Assembly: GCF_023343835.1 (NCBI RefSeq) | Contig: NC_064439.1 | Span: 32,996,508 to 33,060,507, forward strand | Origin: Lagopus muta | Lineage: Eukaryota > Chordata > Aves > Galliformes > Phasianidae | Direction: 5' to 3' | DNA length: 64,000 nt | The notes under the pieces: model-generated | Databases searched by the model: none | Told to the model about the DNA's origin: nothing | Seen by the model: only the letters and a program-made list of their open reading frames with translations | Translations under genes and position numbers: made by a program | Shown: piece after piece, positions 11,701 to 23,900 of the stretch | Numbering within the stretch: position 1 is the first letter of the stretch | How the letters are laid out: each line of letters begins with the position of its first letter

Positions 11701-14700
11701 GTCTCATACCGTAGCGCGGGCTGCTGCTCCAGATGAGTTTTCTTGTTTTGCTGTGGCTTTTCTTCAAGGAGGAGAGCATCGCATGCTGACAGCAGTGCTG
11801 CAGCCATACACAGCCCTGCTGCACCTCTCCAGCAGTGTCCCTGCTCCCCAGCTGGACCTGGCAAAGGGACACTTCCAGGACAGGCCGTTGGCTGATGAGG
11901 GACAGCAGCTGGCAGAGGAAGTCAAGGACAACTTCTAAATGCAAGCGGCATAGGGAGGAACAAAAAAATATAAATTTTAAATGGATCCAGGCTGGCCTTG
12001 GAACAAGGCAGGCAAATGTCCAAGCTTGTCAGAGGGAGTAATGAGGGCATTTAAATGAGATGTGTCACCCACCTGCGACTGTGCCCTGCTGCATGTCCCC
12101 GTCACCTCAGGGAGAATGCTATAATTACCCAGGGACGTAGGTAAACATAACCGTCTTCATTTTCCCCCAGCAGCATACAGAGAGGAATAGAGTGACAGAG
12201 CAAGGGACAGAAAACAGAAAATGTAAGCAGAGCCCCGCTTCATAGCCCCTTTTCCTGCCCTCAGTAACAGACAATCCGTCAGGGCCCAGCCAGAGGACTT
12301 CAGGCCATCTGAGCACCACTGCTGGAGGCACAACCATACAGCTCTGGCTAGACATCCCTGCCCCAAGGAGAAACGGGCTGGTTTGCTTCTTCAAAGCTCT
12401 AGCCAAGCTCATCCTCATTACAAGGTCATTATAACAGTGAGGTTCTTCCTATTACGATTTCCTCTTGGATTAGATGGAGATACTTTTCACACTGTAAAAA
12501 GATTCTCCAGTTCTGACACATCTTTGTTACTTGTCCAGCTGAGAGCTCATGAGATATGTCACAGCAACACAAAGCTGTATCAGCCTTCAAATAAATGCTA
12601 CAGCCATGCACAGAGGTGCAGGAAGAGCCCTGCAGCATCATTACCCAAACCCACACATGTTTATAATCCAACTGGTGGGAGGGAAGCATTCCCTTGGCCG
12701 TGGATACCACCGATTTTCTCCTTAGGTTCCAATTCTGTAACTCCTATTCATCTGCAGATAAACAAGCTTTTCAGGCAGGGAAAGAGGGCTTTGGGAGCTG
12801 GCTCTAAGGCTTTTCATGTATTCAGTTGTCACTTGCCTTTTACATTCAAATTCTGATGGGTCAGGCTTCCTAGACGGTGTCTTTCAACACCTAATAACTC
12901 ACCCTGCAAGCTCCGGCGCGAATGCACACATCTCCTTATCAAGCTTGAAACAGCTTTTTTAATTATTATTATTTTAAAGACACTGTTCGGTGTTCTCTCC
13001 CTCTGCATTTATACTGGTTCCTTCATGAGGATTATTTATGTGGAATTTCTTTCCCATTACGCTGCTGAAAATATCACCATCACCTGTTTCAGCAGCAGAT
13101 TTCTGGGGTGAACGCAGAAACATTTTGAGGAATTCGATCATCGCCATTTGTTAATGGAAAATCTGGTAACTGAAGTGGGGGTTTTTTAAACCACAATAAA
13201 TTTTATATTTGTTACTGCTGGATTCCCATTAAACACATTAATTACAGGAATGTTTAATGAAGCAAATAAAAAAAAAAAAAAAGCCAAAACCATTATGTAT
13301 AGAGCACTGTGAAAAACAAGGTATTCAGCAGAGTGTGTTCTCATATACTCTTAATAAAAGACATTACCTTAAGGTAAAAACCCAATAAAACATACCATAA
13401 TGTGCTATGGGACCCACCATTGATTTACAATGCATTACTCCTTTAGCAGTAAGCAACGTTTGCACAATACACAGCAAGTTTTTATGTATTTTTACATAAG
13501 ACTTTCTTCTTCCTAACAAAGATTTATTGAATTTCCCCAGAGCATGTTCATTTTCTAAAAAGTTCTTTGTTTTGCTCTAGTATATTAGTTGTAACAAATG
13601 CAAGGATTTCATTCTTTGTTGACACTTGTAGTATTAAAATTGCAAAAAATTGTGAGGGCCAATGTCACAGTATTTTCTATGGAAGTATTACTTTCTGTGT
13701 TCTGTAATATCAAATGCAAACAGTTCGGTCAATATCTGCAATTTAGCAAAGCCATAGCACAGTGGCAAAGTCTAGAAATACACGGTCAAATTATAAAGTC
13801 CCAGTGTGTAATTCCTCTGAGGAACTATAAATGAGCAACTTTTAACGTAAGTTCCTACCCCTCCAGTTACCCCCAATTTAAATGATGAATATGCAAAACC
13901 CGTACCAACCTAACCACTGAAAATGTTAAATTATGCATAACATGATGAACACGGGTTGAAATCCTTTAAGAAATAAAAGAGGATTCCCTGAAATGCGCTT
14001 GCCAGTCCTTCACATGTCATCAAAGACTGTTTTTCAAGCACGATGTAATGTCTCATGATATAATGGAACAGTTCTCGGTGTTCTGTGTTAGTCACACTGG
14101 CTGTTATAGTTGGCACAGGGTCCTCCCCACGTTCATTCCTCAGAAGGATTGAAAAGTTTCTGTTTGCTCTCTGATTCCCATTCACTCAACTGTGAAATCC
14201 CTCAGGACCCCAGCCTGGTTTTGGAAAAGCCCCCTTCTGCCTCAGCCTCACCTGTAATAACGAGAGGGCGACGTACAAGTCCCTCACTCTACAGCTCCAT
14301 GCACACACATGCAAGGGACCAATCCAATGAAGCCCTGAGGTTTGCCCCTGTACGGACTGTCATTTGTGCAAAACTGTGGCCTCCCGTTGGAATGGTACAA
14401 GAGATTTCCAAGGAATAAATGCCTCTCTCCTAGCTTTGGTCACCTGAGAAGCCTCTGCTTGGCAGACAGCAAGTTTCCCCTATGTTTGCACACCTTTGGC
14501 AATGCAGAGCAGGGCAGAGCTATCTCCTTCGTTTTGCAGTGCCTAAGGTCAATCAAGGCATTTAGAAGCATGTGGGATGCCAGGACCCACACCACAGCAA
14601 TGGGATTTCTGCATTTTGTTTTTCACTGGTGCTTTCTAGTGTTAGAGAAAGTAAATGCCCTCCTTGTGCCTGTCCACATGCACTTGGTTTGTGTGAAGGA

Positions 14701-14840
14701 GATCAGGGTCCATACTCAAAATCAGGTTTACATTAATGGTTACCGCAGCTTTTCAACACCCCTGATCAACTCCAGCAATTTGACATAAAACAACCTCTTA
14801 TTTAGGCAAGCCAGAGGCTGGGGAATGGGAGGGGAGGGGG
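8716..14840. other. Intergenic sequence, no gene recognised
   Basis: Apparently unique, moderately AT-rich intergenic DNA. Several open frames of 100-160 codons occur on both strands (for example 12383-12856 +) but show no domain, signal peptide, splice-consistent structure or recognised family. Short A runs occur at about 13268-13282. I see no clear CR1, LTR or DNA transposon here. Unaligned conserved elements could be present but cannot be identified from one sequence. Confidence 0.6.
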
Positions 14841-14860
14841 AAGGGAAGGGGAGAAGAGGG

Positions 14861-15145
14861 AAGGGAAGGGAAGGGAAGGGAAGGGAAGGGAAGGGAAGGG
14901 AAGGGAAGGGAAGGGAAGGGAAGGGAAGGGAAGGGAAGGGAAGGGAAGGGAAGGGAAGGGAAGGGAAGGGAAGGGAAGGGAAGGGAAGGGAAGGGAAGGG
15001 AAGGGAAGGGAAGGGAAGGGAAGGGAAGGGAAGGGAAGGGAAGGGAAGGGAAGGGAAGGGAAGGGAAGGGAAGGGAAGGGAAGGGAAGGGAAGGGAAGGG
15101 AAGGGAAGGGAAGGGAAGGGAAGGGAAGGGAAGGGAAGGGAAGGG
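14861..15145 (+). repeat. Perfect (AAGGG)57 pentanucleotide array
   Basis: 285 bp of uninterrupted AAGGG units, preceded by an imperfect purine-rich lead-in (14821-14860) and ended by a G run. All purines are on the plus strand and all pyrimidines on the minus strand, so G-quadruplex or triplex structure is possible. The long open frames across it are artefacts of a stop-free repeat. The copy number in the assembly may not equal the true length. Confidence 0.98.
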
Positions 15146-15409
15146 GGGCTTTGCATTCCACATTCCTTCCATTTTTACTGGTGAACTCTACAAAAGGCTT
15201 TGCCCCCTACTCTCAAACCTGTGGCCTTAAATTAAGGTTGTCAGTGAGCTGAGCAAGGCTACCTCTTTCTCCCTTACCAAATAGGCAGATGGCAAGACAC
15301 AAACTCACATGGTGCCACAGATGCCATCTCTCCTGGGTCAAGCCTGCACTAACCTGAGGTGCTGCTGGCTATGGGCTCCACTGGATGCAGCAGGACATGC
15401 TGCCAACAT

Positions 15410-15770
15410 GGCAAGTATCAGCTCAGCTAAGTTGGCATGGACAAACTTAGTGTGGCTTAGCTTGGCAGAGCACAGCTTGGCTTAGCATGGCTCAGCACAG
15501 GACTGCTTGGCTCAGCATGGCATGGCACGGCTTAGCTTGGCTGGTGTTGGACTGGCTTAGCATGGCTTGGCATGGCTTGGCAAAGCATGGCTTGGTTGGG
15601 TATTGCATGGGTCCGCGTGGCAAGGCAAGGCTCTGGCGCAGCACAGCTCATCTCGACAGATCTTGGACCGGCGTTTAGCATAGTTCAGCATAGTTTGGCG
15701 CAGCACGGCTAGCCTGGTCTTGGCCGGACTGAATATGGCTCGGCACGAGTCAGCACAGCACAGCGCGTTC
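15410..15770 (+). repeat. Degenerate five-base-period array (consensus near YRGCW)
   Basis: From 15453 the text divides in phase into pentamers such as TGGCT, TAGCA, CAGCA and TGGCA for about 30 consecutive units. It continues with phase slips to about 15768. Individual units differ at positions 1, 2 and 5 while the central GC is kept. CpG is locally enriched toward the right end. The 178-codon frame on the minus strand overlapping this region is a product of the repeat. Confidence 0.85.
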
Positions 15771-18700
15771 CCTGTCCGGCCGTGCCCCCCTGTGGCGCTC
15801 CCGGGAAGCTCAGCCCGCTGCGGGGGCACCTGGGCTTCACTGAGCCACATCCCAGGATGCTGGAGTGATGCTCTGATTTGCGTCGTGATTTGATATATTT
15901 TTATTTCCTCTGGACTTCTCTTCAGTTTGGTGGAGAACACCGACGAGCCTCGTGTGTTCATGGGCTCAAATCTCACCCTTCCCTCAGCGCTACCCAAACG
16001 GATGGCAAATAGAAAAGTCGACAAGAAAATGCACAGATGAAGGAAGGCTGCCGAGCACCCATCACAGCAGGAGGAAACCTGCCACCTCTCCAAAGGGTAT
16101 GGGGTGGGCCAAGTGTAACCTGCGTGGGAAATGAGAGAGATGTTGATGGGACCTGGCAGAGGTGTCAGACATAGGCTGAGCTCTGGGAATTGGGAGGAAA
16201 GCTGTGTGCTTCAGTGTTTAATTCTTTTTGCTTTGTTTTTCCCACTGCCCTAATCAGCAGTGAGAAATTTGTGTTAATTGGCAATAAATAACAAGGTAAA
16301 AATTCCACAAATTGAGACTGTTTCACCTGTGTCACCCCAAGCACATTATATTGGCTGATGTGAAGAAGGAGGCCATCCCCCCCCAGCACCCGTGCCCACC
16401 ATAAATCTACCCCAGTGCCACACGCCCTGCACTCACCATCCTGAAAACTCCATTATTCACCACAAAAATTACTCATGCATTTGCAAGGATATAATTCATC
16501 TTTCTCCAATCTCTGACAGGGATCTGGTGAGTTATCATTTGGGTTATCAATGCTTGAGGCATCAGTGGGAAGAGCAGGCAGTAGAAATCCAAATATTTTT
16601 GTCATATGGGACTTCTGAAAGCAACCAGATGAGTTTTGACTACAAAGATTTGAAGGTTCTCAGAGCATTTCCAAAGCAGTGTTCATTTTGGTAAAAGCAC
16701 TGAGACAAGAGGTTTAGAATGCAAGAGAAATCTCAAATATCTGAAAAAAAGTCTGAGGCTGCACTTGTCTTACAGACAAATCATCTAAGGAAATAAAAGA
16801 GACAAATATTGTATTTTTTCACCAGTTAATTGGCTTTCTCCATTTTGCTGAGTTCCAGAAATTTGCTTTTATCGAAGGGATCATTTTTAAGAAAACAATG
16901 AAGATATCCTTCCTAATACCCTTCTTTAGAGTGAACGTCCAATGCAGACAGAGCCCAGACAGTTAGAGCAGCCCAGATAGTCATGCTGCTGAAAGTAGGT
17001 TCTGCTGCAAACCTGCAAACTGCTTTGAAAAAAGTAGTTATTTGCTCAAAAGCAAAGCTGAAATTCTCCTTCTTCGTACCAATACTCCAATATGACACAA
17101 AAGCTACCTGTGCACGGCACTGATTTTTTTATGCCTTCGCTTAACTTTTATTGCTGTGGGACTATTTATGGTAGTGGAGATAAGCACATAAGTCATAAGT
17201 GTTTGCAGAAACCAGGCTTATCTCAAGGCTGCATTAGCAGGATTCAGGGCACTCAGCAGACAGGAGTTGCTTTCTCTCAGGAACCACAGGGTGAGCAGCC
17301 TCTGAGCTTCAGATCTCCTTTTCCACTCAAACTTTAAAGTTAAAACTTCAAAAGTTTCCACTAAGAACCTTCAGGGATTAATGTAATTCATTCTTTCCTG
17401 TCCAAGTTTTACATTGTGAGGCTGTTACGCTGCTCACCGCAACTGCAAGCTCTTGGCCAGAACCAAATGGTTCAGTTTATTTTATCAGCGTGTTTACCTT
17501 ATTAAAGTAATAACAAAGAAGGATGATTGCATTAATTACTACATCAGACTAGCTGCCACGGCACTCCCCCTCCAACCCTCAAATCAATTAGTTGCATCTG
17601 GAACTAAAGTGACCGAAGGGTTTTTCATTGTTATTCTTTATCCCTCTTTGTAAAAAAATCCATTTTGCCATTAACAGTGTCACTTCGAGTGAAAGCCATT
17701 GTTCATCACGGAAAGATTTAGATGGTTTCCTAACGTGTGGTAAGAGGTTCAAGGCTTGATTCATGGTTACTCAGAACCTTCTGTAGTGATATATGCCCCG
17801 CAAAGTGATTTTAAAATACCTCTATTTTCAACTGATAGCAGTTTAAGCTCCCTTTACCCTGGTGCAATTGGTTACAGGGGTACCAGCAGCATTAAGCCTT
17901 GGAGGCTGCCCCATCTTTGTGAACAAGTGATACTACTGGTGTCAGAAAGATGTAGATCCAGCATTAAGAAGATGACCAGAAATAGCAGTCTTGTTTTTAT
18001 TTTCAGTTCTAGCTTCCAGAAGAAATTATGGTTATGTATTTTATGCAGGGGAGGGACAATACGTCTTCTACCTAATAACTTTTCATCCATTGGACAATTT
18101 CAGAAATGAACTGGCAGCTGTTACAAAGCTCCCACAAGTTTTATAATAGGAAGCAGCTGGAGAAATAAGAGGATGAATGCTTGTCCATCAGTCAGGTGGA
18201 AAATGAAGATGTGAGCAGAATCCCCCCATTCCAGCCTGTGGCTCAAACTCACGGTTCTCCAGTCCCAGGAAAGCATGGACTAAATGCAATTTATGTGGCA
18301 CTGAGGACACTGAGAGCTTCTTTATTAGAAGCTGCATGCAGAGATTGCAGCAAGAAGAGCACAGTCTCCTGCAGGGATAAACAGCAGCTCCGTGGGTATT
18401 CCCAGCAGTACCCTACCTCTGTCAGTGGCAGCAGTAGGGTCAGAGGATGGCAGTGGAGCTGACTGGTGCTTTCCAGCTGTGGCTTCATCTGAACCATATC
18501 ATGAGTAGTTCAAAAAGAAAAGGCCTTGAGGCTTCTCTAAGCTAAACCAGATGTTTATGAAGAGCTCACAAGGGCAGAGGACAGCAATACTAAGCCTGTC
18601 ATCTCCTGTCTTCAGTATACTGCCTACCACCAGCTGCAGCAGCCACTGGGGCTAGAGATTTCCCAACAACTGAATAAATTGCATCGTGTGAAGATCGATC

Positions 18701-20769
18701 TCACTCTGGTCCCATTGTTCTAACAGTACAAAATGTGTCAGTGCAGCAGAGAATCTATCTGGCTATTCATATCTCTCACAACTTCTAATAGGTATCAGCA
18801 AGAAAATGTACTGCTTGTTCCCTTTTCTTGAGAGTGCATACTCCCAAAGACATTCAGTAAGGTTTTTGAGGGAAGATAACATTGCATATTGAACTTAGGT
18901 TGGTTGAGATGGGAAAATGCAGGAGAGACCTCTACCCTATGCAGTAGAGGAGGTCTTCACTGCAAAATTATTAAGGTGAGGAAGATTACTATCTGATGTA
19001 AGTAACAACCTCAGTGCCACCGTTGCATTCAATTAACAGGAGTAGGAAATTCACTGGTATCTCTGGGTCAAATTCAGTTAGAGGATGCTTTCCATTTCCC
19101 TCATTTGGGCCTCATACTCTAAGGGTGGTATTTTACCCCAGAAGAGAAATCGGCACTTCTGTCACAAGCAGAAGCATTTGGTATGCCTCATGTGGGATTT
19201 CATTCCTGGATGGAAAAATCTGGGGGGATCAACAGGGTTCCTTTGTTGCCCAGTGATTTAAGGTGTGTTGATTTGCATGACTTCATCTTCCACCTTCCAA
19301 CACACACGAGTCTTTACTGAATTAACCCAAAGGAAGGAGAGGCAGCAGAGGATTCGGAGAATGGGTCCATCTCATACGGGTTGTCCATGTATGCTGGTAT
19401 TTACAATATTGGGGAGTTTGTGTGTTTAGCAAGAAAAAGAAAGGAGCCCACCCACCATCTCTGCACCCTGGTGCATGGGGTATTACGCCATGCAAGTAGA
19501 AGAGGGTATGTTTGTGTTTAAAAGAGTGTTTCAAAGCCAAGTGTGGTAAAGAAAATACCTAGTGTGATAATAAATCACTTAAGATGTTTACAATCTTACA
19601 GAATGGGGATGGTTGAGGATTTTCAAGTTTCACTCCATGTTTTCTTTCAAAGGGACAGGAGGAAAGTTTTTAATTTGTTGTGGAGACATGTAATTTTCAT
19701 GTTCATGTTGTGTCCTTAATTATGTTATTTAGAGCACTTTCAGCAGAATTTTATTCCATTGCAATACCTTCTAAAATGAAGAATTAGATTCCATGCTGGT
19801 TTCTAATGTTAGAAGCATTTTTATCTTAAAGAAAAATTGTGTTCATGCCAGAGCATTTCACTGGGACTCAGGACATGTGAGGAAGAACTCAAGTGCCTAA
19901 GCACAGGCACTTAATGAAACAGATGCAAAGTAACCTCTGATGTTCTGATGTTTGAAGACACATCCTCAAGGCTGAAAAATGTGACTATGTCATCCTATAG
20001 CACTTTTGCAGCTACTGGAAATGTATGTGAAGGGTAGACAGGATGTCTAAAATGGCACCGCTTACTATGCCTTGGCAATAATGCTGCACACTATTTTCAT
20101 AGATGACTGCGTAGGACTGAAATTCTTCTGGCTCTAGATTAAATGAGAAACACAAGAAAATACGTATGCATGTCTTGCTTATTTTATCCTAGTCTGTTTC
20201 TTGCCATAAACTAAGTTCTGATACAGACCAGTATCTCTTTTGTAGTACTACTACAGTAAGGAATAGTAAATTTTATAGCAATCTTCAGCTCAGTGATTCA
20301 TCACAAAGCTGTAGATTACATCCTTTAATACAGGCAAGTAATCTTATAAAGTCTTAGATACTCTTCAGGTACTCAGATTTTTTCTTTTCCCCAGTACTGC
20401 ATGGTATATGACACTGATGGCTATGTGATCAATAAGTGTTCATTCAGAGGCTACAAGGGCAAAACCCTTTGAAAGCAGAGATTAGCAGCAGATTGACCAA
20501 AAAAAAAAACCTAAATTGAGTTGGTAAGTGTTTGGTGACATGAACATACACTTCAAAAAGATAAATATCCAGAAAAAATTATGAAAAACCATGGAAAGAA
20601 GCAGGTAACTCACACTACTGGCAGGCCAGGAGTGAGTGCAATACTGGTTGGGAACACCAGTTGATATAAAATGGGAGAGGAGACGGCATCTCTATGAAGA
20701 AACAGACATCAAGTAGATTGGAGAGTATTTTTTTTTCAGTCCTATTGACTAAACGTATGTGAGTGAAGC
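15771..20769. other. Intergenic sequence, no gene recognised
   Basis: Apparently unique sequence with short chance open frames only. I see no splice-linked coding pattern, RNA gene or clear transposon. Confidence 0.55.
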
Positions 20770-20940
20770 AAAAATGCTGAGTCACAGCCTGAACCAGTAA
20801 TTGAGCACCTGGTGGGAAGGCAGGGCCAACCCTGGGGGGAGCTCAGCTCAAGCAAGGGGATCCACCCCTTCCCAGACCTCATTTAAGGGTTGACAGTGGA
20901 GGTGAGGGTGTCTCATTTGGGGGGATCTCTGTCTACCTGA
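20770..20940 (+). repeat. Diverged copy of an LTR-like interspersed repeat
   Basis: The order of motifs matches the two clearer copies at 33792 and 63771: a GCCTGAACC stretch, TTGA-CACCTG, a pyrimidine-rich CCACCCC/CAGACC block, then a TATA-like ATTTAAGGG followed by a TTGACAG-like stretch. Divergence is high, so this is an older copy or a related subfamily. Boundaries are approximate and the right end may extend toward 21.1 kb. Assignment to an LTR class rests on the promoter-like layout only. Confidence 0.5.
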
Positions 20941-23900
20941 GGCTTTTTCAAAGGCAAGTAGTTTCTGAGTTTTTCTTCTTTCCTCTTTCTTTCTGTGACC
21001 ATGGCTGCTGCATTTGGGCTTGTCCTTGTTTGCTGCAGCCAAAGGCTTTGCTGCTCTGCTGTTATTGTTGTACTTTCCATCATGTTATAGTGAGTAAGGG
21101 GCACTTCCTTCTATTTTGTTGCTGAGACAGATTCATCAGGTGGGAAACTCAGAGGAAAAACCAGGGAAGGAAAGGATGTTTAAAGGCATAAAGATATATT
21201 CCAGGAGCATTGGCTTCATGTAACTAGGATATTCCAATTGAGAAGAGTCACTGATCTTCTCAATGTTTTTAGAATAGTTACCCCAGGGAAACACAAGATT
21301 AATCAAACTTACGTTCTTGCAAAGGAAAGAAAAACATCTTCAAACAAAATCCATTAGGAACAATTTCATAGACTTTCCTTATTTTATTTGTTTATTTGGC
21401 CTAGGAATTGGACTTTTAAATGGAGCAAATGGAGCTTTACTTCTTCTTGGACACTGCAAAGAAGAGGACTAAATTTTACAAAATCATGCAAACTAGAGCT
21501 CCTTTGGCTGGCCAGAGTGGTACCATTTCCTATGGTGCCATTTGGAGAAGAACTGTTTAAAGGCTAAATTGTACCTATTACTGGAAGCATGCAGTTCTTG
21601 CCAGTGTCACTAGAAATTCCATGTACCAACACAAGTAGTAAATTGTGCTTCATACTTAAAGTGAAAACTGGTGGTAGGGAGGAACTGATTTGTCAGGAAC
21701 TTGTGCTTTTGTGAGAATGATTGATACCATCATGCATAAAGCAATGAATATTTAAATGGGCTGGGGAATCATCAGCTGATTACTTGATGTTAAAATGTCA
21801 CTTCAGAACTCTGAGTACCCTTTCAAAGAATTTTCTAACTTTCTTATTCTCTCTGGAGTCATTAGTTATACAATTTTGAGACTCAGTCAAGGGACATGCT
21901 CAGTATTTTCTCAAATAGGCAGGAAAATCCAGTTCAAAGTAGTCTACCTAATCTCTCAGCAAATTAATAGACTGGCATATGGGCTTCCTTGGCTAACAGT
22001 TTTCACCTGTGACAACTGCAGATAATTATTTTGCCCAAGTGAAACTGATTCTGGGCATTCTCAATGAGAAACCCTCTTTTCCAGGTTCAATTGAACTTGG
22101 TATATGTTTCACCCTGGGAACTTAGGTCTTTCATTAAAAAGTTGTATGGCAGTAAGAGCTGACTCTCTGCATTTGAATATTTGTCTCCAAAGAGACAGTA
22201 ATGGTGGGAGCAAAAGGGCTAATGCTATTCTTTAAAGATGAGCTAAGTTATGTTCTGCCCAAACTTAAGAGCAAAATGAATTTGTGACACTTAGTTTCAC
22301 TATAACAAGACTACTTGCTATAGCTGGGGGAAAAAAAATAGCTGTGCCATGAGATTTTTTTTTTTAATAAAGGTTGAGGAAATGTTGAACAGTTCTCCTA
22401 TTTCAGATAGAACTGGCTACAAACTGGCCCTGAAATCTAAAGGCCAATAGAGCTTTGGCGAAATCCACTGTTTTAAAACTGGTGATAGTTGCCCAAATGA
22501 TAAATCATTGTCAAATGTAAAGTTAGAGCAACATCAAATGAAATCTTATGTTTTTTTCAGGTAAATCTTTGTAAACATGTGTTCTCTTTTGCAAATATCA
22601 TTAAAAATGACAAAGAAAAAGCTACAGGTTCAAAACTGAAACCAAAGTAAGTGATTTCTGTGGGTTATGTTCATAACCCACCCAGTAGATCAGGTAGGTA
22701 ATGCCCCCTCCCTGCGCTATGCTCTCTAGGTTGCTGTCATATGTTTTCCTCAATCTGGTCCTGATAACGCACCTCAAGTGCTAGTGATGAGACTTTCCTG
22801 TATGGGTTCAGCTGTAATTTCTGAGTCATGTGTCGCTTTCAGTATTGCTCAACTCTTTGCATTCAAAGAAATGTTAGAAGCAAGGAGACAATGACTATGC
22901 TGAACTCCTCTTATGTTTTAAGCTACTAACCTTTCGTATCCACTTGAATGATCTGAGACTTAATAAACAGTATACGAAGGAGACAGAACTATAATTGTGG
23001 TATTCTGGTAATTTGTTTGATTAACTTGAAGTACAAATGAAAGCTGGCAGATGTTAGGTTATCATCAACAAAAATTCAAACAACACTGAAGTAAGCCTGA
23101 AGTGAATGCAGGAGTTACTCCCTAGTTCTCTGAAAGCTTTTCCCAATTGAACTCTACAAATGAGCAAACAGTGAATTTATTTCACTGGATATTGAGTGTG
23201 GTAATATTTACTTTGTTATTACAAGTTACCTTTATTGGGCATTGTTGCATCAGCTAATCATTAGCAGGTTTGCACTAAGGACATCTTGTTTAGCAAACCA
23301 AAACTATATCTCCTTTATAATGTAAAACAATTGACACGAAGGATTATGGCTATTATATGAGGGTTTGGATTTTGAAAGGAGGAACTGGAATGTGAGAGGC
23401 CAGCTGTTGTGCCATCTATGCAAAAGCTAGGGAGGATCAAAGACTGCTCAGTCATGGGGGTGCTGCCTTGAATACCAAAGGCAGGAGGACCCACAGTCCA
23501 GACTCTCACTGCCACAGGAGGAAGGGAAGAGGAGCACCACAAGGAAACAGGCTCTAGATTCCATCCATTTTGCTTTTCATTTTCCACCAAAGAATTAATA
23601 GAAAAATTAGCAGGTTGGGCACATGCAAAGCTAGTTTCTTGTTTTTGTCATCCTCTTTTTTTTAAAAGAAGTTGTCACTTACTTACATAAACTCTGTTAT
23701 ATATTTTGTGTGGCCCAAGACAGTCCTTCATTCAAAGCAGCCCTTGCACGCCAGTATGTTGAAAAGTCAGGTTTTGGAGGAATGGGTGTTTCTGAAACAT
23801 TTCAGGGCAATGCTGCAATTAGGGTGCTCATGAAATCAATTTGCCCTATTGTATGTTAAGATATTTATGCTCTTGGAAGAAGTGACAATTTTCAATCCTT

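Noticed and set aside
12383-12856. 157-codon plus-strand frame
   Set aside because: No domain, no homology I recognise, overlaps other frames on the opposite strand, and composition is like the surrounding noncoding DNA.
14740-15184. Four overlapping open frames of 119-138 codons on both strands
   Set aside because: They are translations of the AAGGG array in different frames; five-base repeats without stops give open frames automatically.
15410-15770. Resemblance of the pentamer array to immunoglobulin switch regions (AGCT-type pentamers)
   Set aside because: There is no immunoglobulin or related gene in the window and the unit differs; the likeness is only in period and composition.
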